A stretch of DNA of 64,000 bases from NCBI RefSeq assembly GCF_021789315.1, contig NZ_CP084563.1, positions 1 through 64,000 of the forward strand, given 5' to 3'. Position 1 is the stretch's first letter; each line of letters begins with the position of its first letter. Of the stretch, positions 8,412 through 17,204 are shown in pieces. This stretch comes from Arthrobacter sp. FW305-BF8 (GTDB lineage Bacteria; Actinomycetota; Actinomycetes; Actinomycetales; Micrococcaceae). A program made the position numbers and the translations under genes. A model generated the notes under the pieces. It did no database searches and had not been told where the DNA came from. It saw only the letters and a program-made list of their open reading frames with translations.

Positions 8412-9748
8412 GCCTGCTCCTTCCTAATCGTCAGACCTTTGTTCCTGAAGGCGGTCATGATCTGCTGCTCGGCGGCTGCTACGGTGTCGACTAGGCTCGT
8501 GCCCGATGCCTTACGGCGGAACCCGTCGCCCAGGATGTTGAAAGACTGCGTGGTGACGGGCCACCAAGACCAGTCCATGTTCTGCGACTTACTCGCCGGC
8601 ACGATCACGTCCTGGTTGTAGTTCTGCCCCCCGAAAAAGTCGGAGGGCCTCTCGCGCTTTGCACCGATGATGCCCGGCACGGGCGACCATCCGATGCCAC
8701 TGTTGGCGATCTCGGCGTCGATGCCGGCCTGCGTGGACGTCATCCAGACAGCGAACTCGAGGGCCTCGCGGGGGTGCTTGCTGTTAGCCAGGACCGCCGC
8801 GGTGGAGCCGCCGAGGTAGCTTGAGCCATACCCTCTGGGGTCCCAAATGGGCATGGGCGCCACGCGCCACTTGCCCGCTCCGCCGCTGACGCTCTGCACA
8901 AGGGCATCGGCCCAGCTGCCGCTCGTGAGCGACGCGAGCTCCCCCTTCGCAGCCGCCGCGTACCAGCCGGGGGTGAAGGGTCCATAGGCGGTGGTGACGA
9001 TGCCGTCGTCGATTGCCCGGTCAAAGAAACGCGCGACGTTCAGCGTTGAGTCGTCGGTCATGTTGATGACCCATCCGTCCTCGGCTGGGCGCAGCCAGGA
9101 AGCGCCAGCCTGTGCGGCGAAAGAGACGAAGTAGGAGGTGTCCGCGAGAGAAAAGCAGTCGATGTAGGCGTTGGCACCGCGGAGTTCCTTCCCAACGGCT
9201 GCCCACTCCTCCCAAGTCACCGGTGCCGCCGCGCCTACCTTGGCCAGGACGTCGGGGCGGTAGAACGTGGCCATCGGCCCCGAGTCCTGGGGGATGCCGT
9301 AGACGCCCCCGGAGAAGCTCACCTGGCTCCAAAGTGCGGGGTCATAAAGGTGTGCGTATTCACGGGCACCGTAGCGCGAGAGATCCACGAGCCCGTTGAC
9401 GAGCATGAACTCAGGAACGGTACGCATTTCAACCTGCGCTAGGTCAGGGCCGCCGCCCGCCGCTAGCGCGGCGTAAAGCTTGGAGTACCCACCACGGTTG
9501 CCGCTGGGGATCCAGACCGTCTCAACCTGGACATTGGGGTGGCTCGCGTTCCAGATATCGGCGACCTTCTGAACATTCTTGAGCCAAGACCAGTACGTGA
9601 GTGTCACCTTCTCACCGGTACTGGCCGCAGGAATGGCAGGTGCGGCATTGACGGAAACAGTGCCCGGAGTGGCGCATCCGGTGAGAAGGGCAAAGGCGGA
9701 GGCGCCGAGTCCACCGCAAAGGAGTTGTCGTCGTGTCAGAGATGGCAT
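8408..9748 (-). CDS. extracellular sugar-binding lipoprotein of an ABC importer
   Basis: A 446-aa solute-binding protein of the CUT1 family. The N-terminus has a twin-arginine-like TRRQLL followed by a hydrophobic stretch and an LLTGC lipobox, so Cys25 would be lipidated and the protein anchored outside the membrane, possibly after Tat export. The mature part starts with the family-typical VTLTYWSWLKNVQKVADIWN and carries NPNVQ-like and DLAQVE segments. The start at 9748 gives a complete signal peptide. This is the first gene of the galactoside operon and lies divergent to the TetR regulator, with the operator-like dyad between them. Confidence 0.9.
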   Translation of the reverse strand: MPSLTRRQLLCGGLGASAFALLTGCATPGTVSVNAAPAIPAASTGEKVTLTYWSWLKNVQKVADIWNASHPNVQVETVWIPSGNRGGYSKLYAALAAGGGPDLAQVEMRTVPEFMLVNGLVDLSRYGAREYAHLYDPALWSQVSFSGGVYGIPQDSGPMATFYRPDVLAKVGAAAPVTWEEWAAVGKELRGANAYIDCFSLADTSYFVSFAAQAGASWLRPAEDGWVINMTDDSTLNVARFFDRAIDDGIVTTAYGPFTPGWYAAAAKGELASLTSGSWADALVQSVSGGAGKWRVAPMPIWDPRGYGSSYLGGSTAAVLANSKHPREALEFAVWMTSTQAGIDAEIANSGIGWSPVPGIIGAKRERPSDFFGGQNYNQDVIVPASKSQNMDWSWWPVTTQSFNILGDGFRRKASGTSLVDTVAAAEQQIMTAFRNKGLTIRKEQA

Positions 9749-9823
9749 GAGTCCCACTTCGTTATGGTCAGCGCCGCGGACACGGCGCCGGGGCCGTGCG
9801 GCCCGACGTGACAAGGCTAACAC

Positions 9824-9849
9824 AAAAGCTGAGTGGATGCTCAGTTTTT
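9824..9849. promoter_or_regulatory. operator-like inverted repeat between the lac-type operon and tetR
   Basis: AAAAGCTGAG at 9824-9833 and CTCAGTTTTT at 9840-9849 form an inverted repeat around a 6-nt spacer, broken only by one extra G. It sits 22 bp before the tetR start and 76 bp before the sugar-binding gene start. The size and position suit a TetR dimer acting on both promoters. Assignment to this regulator is inference. Confidence 0.6.
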
Positions 9850-9870
9850 AATGAAACTAGACTGGATTCC

Positions 9871-10530
9871 ATGACTAAGAAGGCGAACGCACGCTCAGGC
9901 CCGCGCGGCCCCTACGCCAAGACCGCTGAGCGCCAACGGCAAATTCTTGAAGCCGCCGTAGAGGTCTTCGGGTCACGGGGCTACAACGGCGGCAGCATCC
10001 AGGACGTCGCGGACCGGGCAGGGATCAACCAGACCACGCTCCTCCACCATTTCCCCACCAAGGCTCAGCTGCTCGTGGCGGTGCTCGAGTACCGCGACCG
10101 GATCTCCACGAGCACCCCGGGCACACGGGCGCGGTTTGCCGAAACCATCGTGCGGCAGGCGAAACACAATGAGCGGATTCCCCACCTCGTAGAGCTCTAC
10201 TCCGTCCTCTCCGGAGAAGCCACGACTGAGGACCACCCGGCCCGTAACTACTTCGTCCAACGCTTCGCCCGGCTTCGGAAGGAATACAGTGGGGAGCTGC
10301 GGTACCTCGCGAGCATTGGCCGGCTTCGGCCGGGCGTCGACCCAGATGTCGCGGGCCCTACCATCGTGGCTCTATGGGAAGGAATTCAAACCGAGTGGCT
10401 CCTCAATCCTGACACCGTGGACGTGCCCGGCATCCTCAAGGGCTACCTCGACCTGATCCTTGTGCCGGAAGAAAATGCAGGGTGGTCATCTGGTACCGAG
10501 ACCCCCGTGGAAGCGCTGAATACACTTTGA
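9871..10530 (+). CDS. TetR family transcriptional regulator
   Basis: A 219-aa regulator. The N-terminal TetR HTH is clear: AERQRQILEAAVEVFGSRGYNGGSIQDVADRAG, followed by INQTTLLHHFPTKAQLL, at about residues 20-70. The C-terminal ligand domain is ordinary in length and begins with EYRDRI. The ATG at 9871 is preferred over longer readings because the earlier codons overlap the operator dyad. It is divergent from the galactoside operon and probably controls it. The ligand is unknown; a galactoside or galactose would fit the context. Confidence 0.9.
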   Translation: MTKKANARSGPRGPYAKTAERQRQILEAAVEVFGSRGYNGGSIQDVADRAGINQTTLLHHFPTKAQLLVAVLEYRDRISTSTPGTRARFAETIVRQAKHNERIPHLVELYSVLSGEATTEDHPARNYFVQRFARLRKEYSGELRYLASIGRLRPGVDPDVAGPTIVALWEGIQTEWLLNPDTVDVPGILKGYLDLILVPEENAGWSSGTETPVEALNTL

Positions 10531-10593
10531 AGACGATGCTTCACTAATCGGTTCCCGATAGAGGCGGCCGCCGTTCCCCGCCACGGGGCCACG

Positions 10594-10620
10594 GCAACGC
10601 CGAGAATGGATATTCGGTCA
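10594..10620. repeat. imperfect 27-bp direct repeat, copy 1
   Basis: The core reads AACGCCGA, then GAAT, then GGATATTCGGTCAAG. It matches a second copy at 16235-16261 in the same orientation at 24 of 27 positions. Each copy contains the dyad CGGA/TCCG-like centre GGATATTC. The two copies bracket the hutU/MFS/flavin-reductase/gntR module. The rest of the 10531-11112 gap shows no convincing gene; one minus-strand reading there has no protein-like composition. Confidence 0.5.
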
Positions 10621-11112
10621 AGTAGCTATCGGGTAATGCCACGAAGCAGGAGCCGTGTGAGGGTTCCCGCACGCCTTGCCCGTAAAAGTTTCTCTGAGGT
10701 CGCCTCGCCCTAGAGCAGCGTTGGACAGGGTGACGGGGAGCGCGGGCAAGTTGCGGCGCCGGTCTGGCGTCAGAATAGCGCGAAATTCCGCATTGTTGAC
10801 GGTGGCTCATGATGTTCTCAGATCCCACCCTGACAGTTGGAGGGGCAGGAAACCGAGCTGCGGTAGCCCGAGAACTATCAAAATAGTCCGAAGAATCAGG
10901 TCTTGATGGAAGTCGCTTAGCGAAGGGGCGGGTGATGTCACCTCCTGCGGTTCGTCAGGTGTCTGAGAACCAGGCCGGAGCTCCACCTACGGGGCAAGTC
11001 TTCCCACGTCAGGCGCCCCGACGTCAGGTTGGGGTGTGCCCCAATTGGACAAAAACTCCTGGCCCAGATCTGGGGCACCGGATCCCTGCTTCCGGTTTGA
11101 AATCCCGGGAAC

Positions 11113-12813
11113 CTAGATTTTCACCTCGTTCATGGGGATGCGGACGCCGCGTTCCTTGGCGACGTCGAGGGCGCGGTCGTAGCCGGCGTCGGCGTGGCGG
11201 ATGACGCCCATGCCGGGGTCGTTGGTGAGGAGGCGCTCGAGTTTCTGGGCTGCGAGGTCGGTTCCGTCGGCGACGGAGACCTGGCCGGCGTGGATGGACC
11301 GGCCGATGCCCACGCCGCCGCCGTGGTGCAGCGACACCCAGGTGGCACCGGAGGCGGTGTTCAGCAGGGCGTTCAGCATGGGCCAGTCGGCGATGGCATC
11401 CGAACCATCTGCCATGGCCTCGGTTTCCCGGTACGGGGATGCGACGGAGCCGGAATCAAGGTGGTCCCGGCCGATGACGATGGGCGCTTTGACCTTGCCG
11501 TCCTTGACCAGCTGGTTGAACAGCAGCCCGGCCTTGGCGCGTTCACCGTAGCCAAGCCAGCAGATGCGTGCCGGCAGGCCTTCGAACTCAACCCGCTCCT
11601 GCGCCGCGTCGATCCACCGGTGCAGGTGCTTGTTCTCCGGAAAGAGTTCCTTGATGGCTTCGTCCGTGACGCGGATATCCTCGGGGTCACCGGAGAGGGC
11701 CACCCAGCGGAACGGGCCCAGGCCCTCGCAGAACAGCGGCCGGATATAGGCCGGGACGAAGCCGGGGAACTCGAAGGCCCGGGTGTAGCCGCCCTTGCGG
11801 GCCTCGTCGCGGATGGAGTTGCCGTAGTCGAACACCTCGGCGCCGGCGTCCTGGAATTCCACCATGGCCTGGACGTGCCGTGCCATGGACGCCTGGGCCT
11901 TCTTGGTGAACCCTTCCGGGTCCGCCTCGGCCTCCCGGCGCCACTCCTCCACCGCAATACCTTCGGGCAGGTAGGACAGCGGATCGTGCGCGCTGGTCTG
12001 GTCCGTGACGATGTCCACGGTCAGTTCGCCGGCCTTGTGGCGGCGGAGGATTTCGGGGAACACCTCGGCGGCGTTGCCCACATACCCGACGGACCAGCCG
12101 CGCCGTTCCTCCTTGGCCTTGAGTACTTTGGCGATGGCGGCGTCGAGGTCTGTTTCCACCTCGTCCAGGTAGCGCTTGCCGGCGCGGCGGCGCAGGCGGG
12201 TCTCGTCGACGTCGACAATCAGGCACGCGCCGTCGTTCAGGGTGACGGCCAGCGGCTGGGCGCCGCCCATGCCGCCGCAGCCGCCGGTGAGGGTGAGGGT
12301 TCCCGCCAGGATGCCGGTCTCGTCCCCGGTGAGCTTGCGGGCGATGGCGGCGAAGGTCTCGAAGGTGCCCTGCAGGATGCCCTGGGTGCCGATGTAGATC
12401 CAGGATCCGGCGGTCATCTGGCCGTACATCATCAGGCCCTCGGCCTCGAGCCGGCGGAATTCGGGCCAGGTGGCCCAGTCGCCCACCAGGTTGGAGTTGG
12501 CCAGCAGGACCCGCGGCGCCCACTCGTTGGTGCGGAACACGCCCACGGGCTTGCCGGACTGGACCAGCAGGGTTTCGTCCTTTTCCATGGTTTCCAAGGT
12601 GCTGGTGATGGCGTCGAACGCGGCCCAGGACCGGACGGCGCGGCCGGTGCCGCCGTAGACCACCAGGTCATCCGGGCGCTCGGCCACCTCGGGGTCAAGG
12701 TTATTCATGAGCATGCGCAGCGGGGCTTCCGTCTGCCAGGACTTCGCGGTGAGATCGATGCCGCGGGCAGCTTTGACCGGGCGGGCACCGGTGGTGAAAT
12801 CGGCGGGTGCCAT
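11113..12813 (-). CDS. hutU: urocanate hydratase (urocanase)
   Basis: A 566-aa enzyme that converts urocanate to imidazolonepropionate, the second step of histidine degradation, using NAD+ as an electrophilic cofactor. The NAD loop GGCGGMGGAQP is in the middle, and the active-site Cys motif CWLGYGERAKAG is toward the C-terminus. NNLDPEVAERPDDLVVYGG near the start is typical. The ATG at 12813 has a strong AAGGAG site. Length is normal. It stands alone: no hutH, hutI or hutG is seen in the window. The following MFS and flavin-reductase-like genes are on the same strand but are separated by about 540 bp. Confidence 0.95.
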   Translation of the reverse strand: MAPADFTTGARPVKAARGIDLTAKSWQTEAPLRMLMNNLDPEVAERPDDLVVYGGTGRAVRSWAAFDAITSTLETMEKDETLLVQSGKPVGVFRTNEWAPRVLLANSNLVGDWATWPEFRRLEAEGLMMYGQMTAGSWIYIGTQGILQGTFETFAAIARKLTGDETGILAGTLTLTGGCGGMGGAQPLAVTLNDGACLIVDVDETRLRRRAGKRYLDEVETDLDAAIAKVLKAKEERRGWSVGYVGNAAEVFPEILRRHKAGELTVDIVTDQTSAHDPLSYLPEGIAVEEWRREAEADPEGFTKKAQASMARHVQAMVEFQDAGAEVFDYGNSIRDEARKGGYTRAFEFPGFVPAYIRPLFCEGLGPFRWVALSGDPEDIRVTDEAIKELFPENKHLHRWIDAAQERVEFEGLPARICWLGYGERAKAGLLFNQLVKDGKVKAPIVIGRDHLDSGSVASPYRETEAMADGSDAIADWPMLNALLNTASGATWVSLHHGGGVGIGRSIHAGQVSVADGTDLAAQKLERLLTNDPGMGVIRHADAGYDRALDVAKERGVRIPMNEVKI

Positions 12814-13291
12814 GGTGGCTCCTTAGGGGAATTGAAGTGAATGAATTCGCGGCTTTTTGGTTTCGGACACGGGGGATTGAACCGCCTTCACAAGGTGTGA
12901 CGACAAGGACTCAGTGAAGGTGCACGAGTGCTAAGCCAACGGCACTCCACCCGGAGAGTGAACCTATTCCTCCATGTCGGGGAACAGCGCACCGTCATAG
13001 CTGGTTGGGACAAGGTCCTGTGTCGTGGGAAGCGTCTCCTGCCCACGCCTGCCCCTGGAAGAGGCGGACGTGCTGGCAGGCAGTGGTTCAGTTCGCTGCT
13101 TCATTGTGGTTCACCTGATTGTCGGATTTGTTGGTGATAGCGGAACCAAGAGGGATGGCGTTTAGGAGTTTTAGCTGCCGCTGCGGAAGCGTCTGAAACT
13201 GGAGAATGGAAAAGTTACCGTGACGAGGCGCTGGAGTTTGCGATCTCCGCGGTGGTGCGACTGGGCGTCCTCCCGCACGGAGCTTTTTAGA
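12814..13291. other. intergenic stretch without a recognised gene
   Basis: The hutU ribosome site and presumably its promoter lie at the left end (AAGGAGCC before the start codon on the minus strand). A plus-strand reading at 12928-13137 has no ribosome site and an unprotein-like composition, so it was not called. Nothing else was identified before the terminator hairpin at 13292. Confidence 0.5.
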
Positions 13292-13327
13292 AAGCGCTGG
13301 GGGACGTCTGCACGTCCCCCAGCGCTT
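13292..13327 (-). terminator. terminator hairpin after the MFS transporter gene
   Basis: A perfect 16-bp stem (AAGCGCTGGGGGACGT and its complement) closes a 4-nt loop, 22 bp past the MFS stop. On the minus strand it is followed by TTTCTAAAAA, a poor U-tract, so efficiency is uncertain. Confidence 0.75.
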
Positions 13328-13349
13328 CTGAAGTCAGGCTAGAGGATGT

Positions 13350-14717
13350 TTATGCCCCGCGGACGAGGCTGTTGTTTTTGGTTTCGCGCATCAGGATGCC
13401 GGTGAGCAGGGTGATGGCGGCGACTCCTACGAGGTAGAAGAGGAACCAGTCCTGGTGGCCTGCCTGTCCCAGGGCTGTGTTCACGTAGGGCGCGGTCCCT
13501 CCGAATATGGCTGTGGCGAATGAGAGAGGGCCTGCGACTCCTGCGGCGCGGACTTTGGTGGGGAACACTTCTGCCCAGACTGCCCCGTTGACTCCGAAGA
13601 GCAGGGCCATGGCTGTCAGGGATGCGAGCATGGCCAGGAGCAGGGTTGCGAAGGTGCCGTCAACAAGGTTGTAGATGGGGATGGTCAGGAGGACGAATGC
13701 TGCGCCGAAGGCTATAACCAGGGGTTTGCGTCCGATACGGTCTCCGAGCCATCCTGCGCCGAGGACGGCTCCGAGGAAGAAGACCTGGGCGATGAGGCTG
13801 GCGACGAGTGCGCTGGAAGCTTCCTGCTTGTAGTGGACCTGGGCGTAGGTGGGCATGTAGATCAGCCAGGTGTAGAACATGACTGAGCCGCCTGCTGACA
13901 GGCCGAAGACGATGAGGATTGACCGCCAGTAGTGCAGCAGCCCTCGTTTTGCAGGAAGGGCGGAGACGTGTTGGGTGGGCTGATCTTGGGCGGCTGCAGG
14001 CTGGGGTTCCTCTGTGTGGGTGGCTTGTTTGAAGGCGTCGGTTTCAGTGAGGCGTCGACGCAGGTAGAGGGCGTAGAGGCCGAGGACGCCGCCGATGCCG
14101 AAGGCGATGCGCCAGCCCCAGGCTTTCATGTCCTCGGAGGGAAGGCTTGATGTCAGGAGGAGGCCGGTGATGGTGGCGAGGATGGTTCCGAGGACGACGC
14201 TGACCCAGGATGTGCTGCCGAACAGTGCGCGGCGGCCGTTTGGGGCGCGTTCGACCAGGTAGGTCACGGAGGTACCCATTTCGCCGCCGTGTGCCAGGCC
14301 CTGCAGGAGTCGGGCGGTGAGCAGGAGGACGGATGCGAGGACACCGACCGAGCCGTAGGTGGGGGCGATGGCGATGGCAATACTGCCAAAGGCCGTGAGC
14401 ATCATGGCGACGGTGAGGCTCTTGCGGCGGCCTGCCCGGTCTGCGTATGCGCCGAACAGGAAGCCGCCCAGGGGTCGGGTGACGAACCCTACGGCGAAGA
14501 CGGCCAGGGTCGAGAGGAGCGCGGACATCGGGTTGTCCGGCTTGAAGAACTGGACGGCGAAGTAGGGGGCGAAGATCGAGTAGATGGTCCAGTCGTACCA
14601 CTCCAGGGTGTTGCCGAAGTTGACTGCGATGAGGTCCCGGATCCTCTTGCCCCTGTCCGCGGCGGGGCTTTCGGCTGCGGCCACGGCGGTCGTTGCGGCG
14701 GCGTGGTGGTTGCTCAT
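13350..14717 (-). CDS. MFS transporter, metabolite:H+ symporter (MHS) type
   Basis: A 455-aa, 12-span permease. The MHS signature is at the N-terminus: NFGNTLEWYDWTIYS, then FFKPDNP and GFVTRPLGGFLFGAYADRAGRRK, the MFS loop 2-3 motif. The loop 8-9 copy GWLGDRIGRKP is also present. Relatives move alpha-ketoglutarate, shikimate, proline/betaine or aromatic acids with protons; the substrate here cannot be read from sequence. It overlaps the flavin-reductase-like gene by ATGA, so both belong to one unit and probably one pathway. Confidence 0.92.
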   Translation of the reverse strand: MSNHHAAATTAVAAAESPAADRGKRIRDLIAVNFGNTLEWYDWTIYSIFAPYFAVQFFKPDNPMSALLSTLAVFAVGFVTRPLGGFLFGAYADRAGRRKSLTVAMMLTAFGSIAIAIAPTYGSVGVLASVLLLTARLLQGLAHGGEMGTSVTYLVERAPNGRRALFGSTSWVSVVLGTILATITGLLLTSSLPSEDMKAWGWRIAFGIGGVLGLYALYLRRRLTETDAFKQATHTEEPQPAAAQDQPTQHVSALPAKRGLLHYWRSILIVFGLSAGGSVMFYTWLIYMPTYAQVHYKQEASSALVASLIAQVFFLGAVLGAGWLGDRIGRKPLVIAFGAAFVLLTIPIYNLVDGTFATLLLAMLASLTAMALLFGVNGAVWAEVFPTKVRAAGVAGPLSFATAIFGGTAPYVNTALGQAGHQDWFLFYLVGVAAITLLTGILMRETKNNSLVRGA

Positions 14718-15382
14718 GCTGCTCGTCCTTCCAGACCCATCTGGGCGTCTTCGTCGGCGCCAGGAACCCGCATTTCAAATGTCTCACGCACGACGGTGTA
14801 ATCGAAGTAGCCAAGTCGTGCGATGGGTTCGATCTTCTTAATGTCCAGCCGGCCGTCGACGGTGATGACTTCGTCATCGATATGCACTGTCTCCACGGTC
14901 GCAAAGATGATGTCCACAGTCCCCACTGCAGAGGCCCCGGGAATGCGGTGCGTGGAATGGTACTTGCATTCGAACTTGACCGGGCTTTCCTGCACCATCG
15001 GTACCGGGAAGTTCTCAGCGTAGGTGCGCGTGAGTCCCAGATGCTCAAATTCACTTTCCTCAGGGCCCAGCGCCATCGCGCTCTTGTTCACAGCTTCGCG
15101 CAGCGGGTAAGTAGCCATGTTCCAGACGAACCAGCCTGTGGATTCGGCGTTGATGACGGTGTCCTTCCGGCGCCCGTCCGGGTACTGGTTCGCTGAGAAC
15201 ATCACCATCGGCGGGTCAAAGGTCAGGTTCTGCCACTGGCTGTAGGGGGCGATGTTTTCCACCCCGCTGGTGCTCACGCTGGAAAGCCAGCCGATGGGGC
15301 GGGGGACGGTGCAGCTTTTAAAGGGGGAGTAGGGCAAGGGGCTGGGCTCGGTTGCTGGGTTGTACTTCACGACATTCTCCAT
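14714..15382 (-). CDS. flavin reductase-like, FMN-binding split-barrel protein
   Basis: A 222-aa protein of the flavin reductase-like family. Characteristic segments are PRPIGWLSSVSTSGVENIAPYSQWQNLTFDPPMVMFSA near the N-terminus and GTVDIIFATVETVHIDDEVI in the second half. Members bind FMN and either reduce flavin with NAD(P)H for a partner oxygenase or act in small-molecule catabolism. No oxygenase is adjacent here. It is the first gene of a two-gene unit with the MFS transporter and faces away from the GntR gene across a palindrome. Confidence 0.82.
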   Translation of the reverse strand: MENVVKYNPATEPSPLPYSPFKSCTVPRPIGWLSSVSTSGVENIAPYSQWQNLTFDPPMVMFSANQYPDGRRKDTVINAESTGWFVWNMATYPLREAVNKSAMALGPEESEFEHLGLTRTYAENFPVPMVQESPVKFECKYHSTHRIPGASAVGTVDIIFATVETVHIDDEVITVDGRLDIKKIEPIARLGYFDYTVVRETFEMRVPGADEDAQMGLEGRAA

Positions 15383-15418
15383 GTGGTGGGGGTCACTGCT
15401 ACAACCTCAGCGTAGGGC

Positions 15419-15435
15419 ATATATTCCGAATATAT
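15419..15435. promoter_or_regulatory. GntR-type operator palindrome
   Basis: ATATATTC and GAATATAT form a perfect 8-bp inverted repeat around a single C. It lies between the divergent flavin-reductase-like gene (start 15382) and the GntR gene (start 15486), about 36 and 50 bp away. An AT-rich palindrome of this size is typical for FCD-type GntR dimers. Binding by the adjacent regulator is inference. Confidence 0.65.
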
Positions 15436-15485
15436 CAAGAGTATGCGAGCATCTATTGTGTAGCCTGTAGTCGAAGGGAAGTGGA

Positions 15486-16148
15486 ATGACGAAGGCTGAC
15501 GAGGCGTATCTGTTACTCGCCGACATGATTGAAACGGGCCGCCTGGAGCCGGGGACCTTTCATACCGAGGTTGGCCTCGTTGAGGAGGTGGGGCTCGGCA
15601 GGACGCCGCTGCGGGAAGCCGTCCAGCGCCTGGACCGTGATCACCTGGTCCGCATCAGGCCCGGACGGGGGATCGAAATCCCCTCAAACTCTGTGGATGA
15701 ACAACTGCGGCGGCTCGAAGTGCGGCGGGCAATGGAGGCTCTTGCTGTGGCTTTGGCATGTGAACGGGCGACATCAGCGCAGCTCGCCGGCATCCAGGCC
15801 CTAACTGAGGAGCTGGACGACATCCACGAACTGGAGGACTACGCCCGGGTGGTGCGCGAAACCCACGGCATGCTCTGCCAAGCAGCACACAACGAGTATT
15901 TAGCGGATGCGATGACACCGCTACAGGGCTTATCCCGCCGCTTCTGGCTGGCTCACGTTGTTGACGGTCCCGAAGAAGTGCTGTCAGGAAAGCGACTGCA
16001 CCTGCAGATGCTACGGTCCATTTTGGCTCGCGATGCAGAGGCCGCCCAACAGGCATCCCTCCAGCTCAACGACTACTTGGTCCGGTTCGCACTCAGCGTC
16101 GCGACCCGCAACGCAAGAGTGGGTCGCCTGGGGGCACCGCAGTACTAG
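15486..16148 (+). CDS. GntR family transcriptional regulator, FCD type
   Basis: A 220-aa regulator. The N-terminal winged HTH reads ADMIETGRLEPGTFHTEVGLVEEVGLGRTPLREAVQRL (residues 12-49) followed by the wing. The C-terminal all-helical effector domain contains the metal-binding pattern of FCD proteins (VVRETHGMLCQAAHNEYL, later LHLQMLRSI). It probably represses the divergent transporter/flavin-reductase unit and may also touch hutU. The ligand is likely an organic acid (family knowledge), which one is unknown. Confidence 0.9.
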   Translation: MTKADEAYLLLADMIETGRLEPGTFHTEVGLVEEVGLGRTPLREAVQRLDRDHLVRIRPGRGIEIPSNSVDEQLRRLEVRRAMEALAVALACERATSAQLAGIQALTEELDDIHELEDYARVVRETHGMLCQAAHNEYLADAMTPLQGLSRRFWLAHVVDGPEEVLSGKRLHLQMLRSILARDAEAAQQASLQLNDYLVRFALSVATRNARVGRLGAPQY

Positions 16149-16234
16149 GAGGCAAGCATTCATCGGGATCTCCTGTTCCTGCTTCTTGGGAGGCGGGGTG
16201 CGGTGCTGCAGCTACTTCTAGTACCGTGCTTTAG

Positions 16235-16261
16235 AACGCCGATAACGGATATTCCGTCAAG
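16235..16261. repeat. imperfect 27-bp direct repeat, copy 2
   Basis: Second copy of the 27-bp repeat (AACGCCGA, TAAC, GGATATTCCGTCAAG), 24 of 27 matching the copy at 10594. It lies just after the GntR gene in the otherwise empty 16149-16422 interval. With copy 1 it brackets a 5.6-kb catabolic module. Confidence 0.5.
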
Positions 16262-16422
16262 CTGCACATGTTTGAGAAGCCGCCGCGTGTGCCCCGCAGC
16301 GGCTACCAGGGGACCCGAGCGGCCCATGGCGGGGGTCAATTCGGGTTTTCCACGGCTGGAAAATGGGAGTCGTTGAGGTAGCTCCCTGACTTCTTCTCGT
16401 TATGGCGGTCAGGTGCGGCTAA

Positions 16423-17136
16423 TCAGTTGAACTCGAAGGTTCGGTAGCTGCTGCGAACGTTGAAGCGTTTCCCTTCTTTGCGACGCTGTACGTAGCTCAC
16501 GATGGTGTCCACATCCTTTGGCCGCATTCCGAGCTCACGGCACTTGGTTTGCACCTCATGGGCCGTGACGGCTTTCCACCGGTCCGGGCGATTCATCATG
16601 TCGGCCTTGAGTTTGTCTTCTTCGTTCCATTTCATGCCGGATGAGTAGCCTGCCGCCATGCTTGCGACATGCTTCAGGATTGAGTCGATACCGTTGGGAA
16701 GTTCCTCGCTTACTTGGGAAGCTATCGAGTCCACGACGGGGTGGACGGTTCGATCGCGATATAGCTGTATGGTCCTCGCGTCCTCGATCCACTCGGCGGT
16801 GTGGGCCTCGTTCCATTCGATGACGGCGATCGCGTCGGCGCCGCTCCCCCACAAATCGTTAAGGTGTTCTCGGTCCGGCCATGCGTAGAGCACCCGCGTC
16901 CCGCCGAGTGATCCTGCGGAGAAGCCGCGCCATGTCATGTGGGCGACGTCGGGTCTTGCGACCAGCCGCTTCATGCTCTCGCCGGAAAAGTCTTTTCGTG
17001 GCGTAACCACGACTAAGGGTCCGCCCTCCTGGGCAAGTAGCCATTTGATCGCCCGAAGGTTTTGCGGCTCGCGTGACTGCTCACCTTCGCTCAGGCGGGA
17101 GATAGCGACGTTGTTCGGGTACGGGGCAGATGGCAT
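16423..17136 (-). CDS. hypothetical protein
   Basis: A 237-aa protein that I do not recognise. It starts MPSAPYPNNVAISRL with a GGAGACC ribosome site. It has no signal peptide or membrane span. The N-terminal half has alternating beta/alpha character (GGPLVVVTPRKDFSGESM, DAIAVIEWNE); the C-terminal half is charged and helical (MKWNEEDKLKADMMNRPDRW, RRKEGKRFN). It follows the relaxase gene on the same strand after 68 bp and could belong to the mobilisation region. GC content is slightly lower than in the catabolic genes. Confidence 0.75.
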   Translation of the reverse strand: MPSAPYPNNVAISRLSEGEQSREPQNLRAIKWLLAQEGGPLVVVTPRKDFSGESMKRLVARPDVAHMTWRGFSAGSLGGTRVLYAWPDREHLNDLWGSGADAIAVIEWNEAHTAEWIEDARTIQLYRDRTVHPVVDSIASQVSEELPNGIDSILKHVASMAAGYSSGMKWNEEDKLKADMMNRPDRWKAVTAHEVQTKCRELGMRPKDVDTIVSYVQRRKEGKRFNVRSSYRTFEFN

Positions 17137-17204
17137 GTTGGTCTCCGGTTAGTAGCGAATGCGCTGACCGTAGCATCGGCCCCCGACAAGCTCTCCCGTC
17201 ATCC

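Noticed and set aside
10544..10828. Minus-strand 94-aa reading
   Set aside because: No ribosome site and no protein-like pattern; it covers the 27-bp repeat and looks like chance in GC-rich DNA.
12928..13137. Plus-strand 69-aa reading after hutU
   Set aside because: No ribosome site, unnatural composition, antisense to the hutU promoter region.
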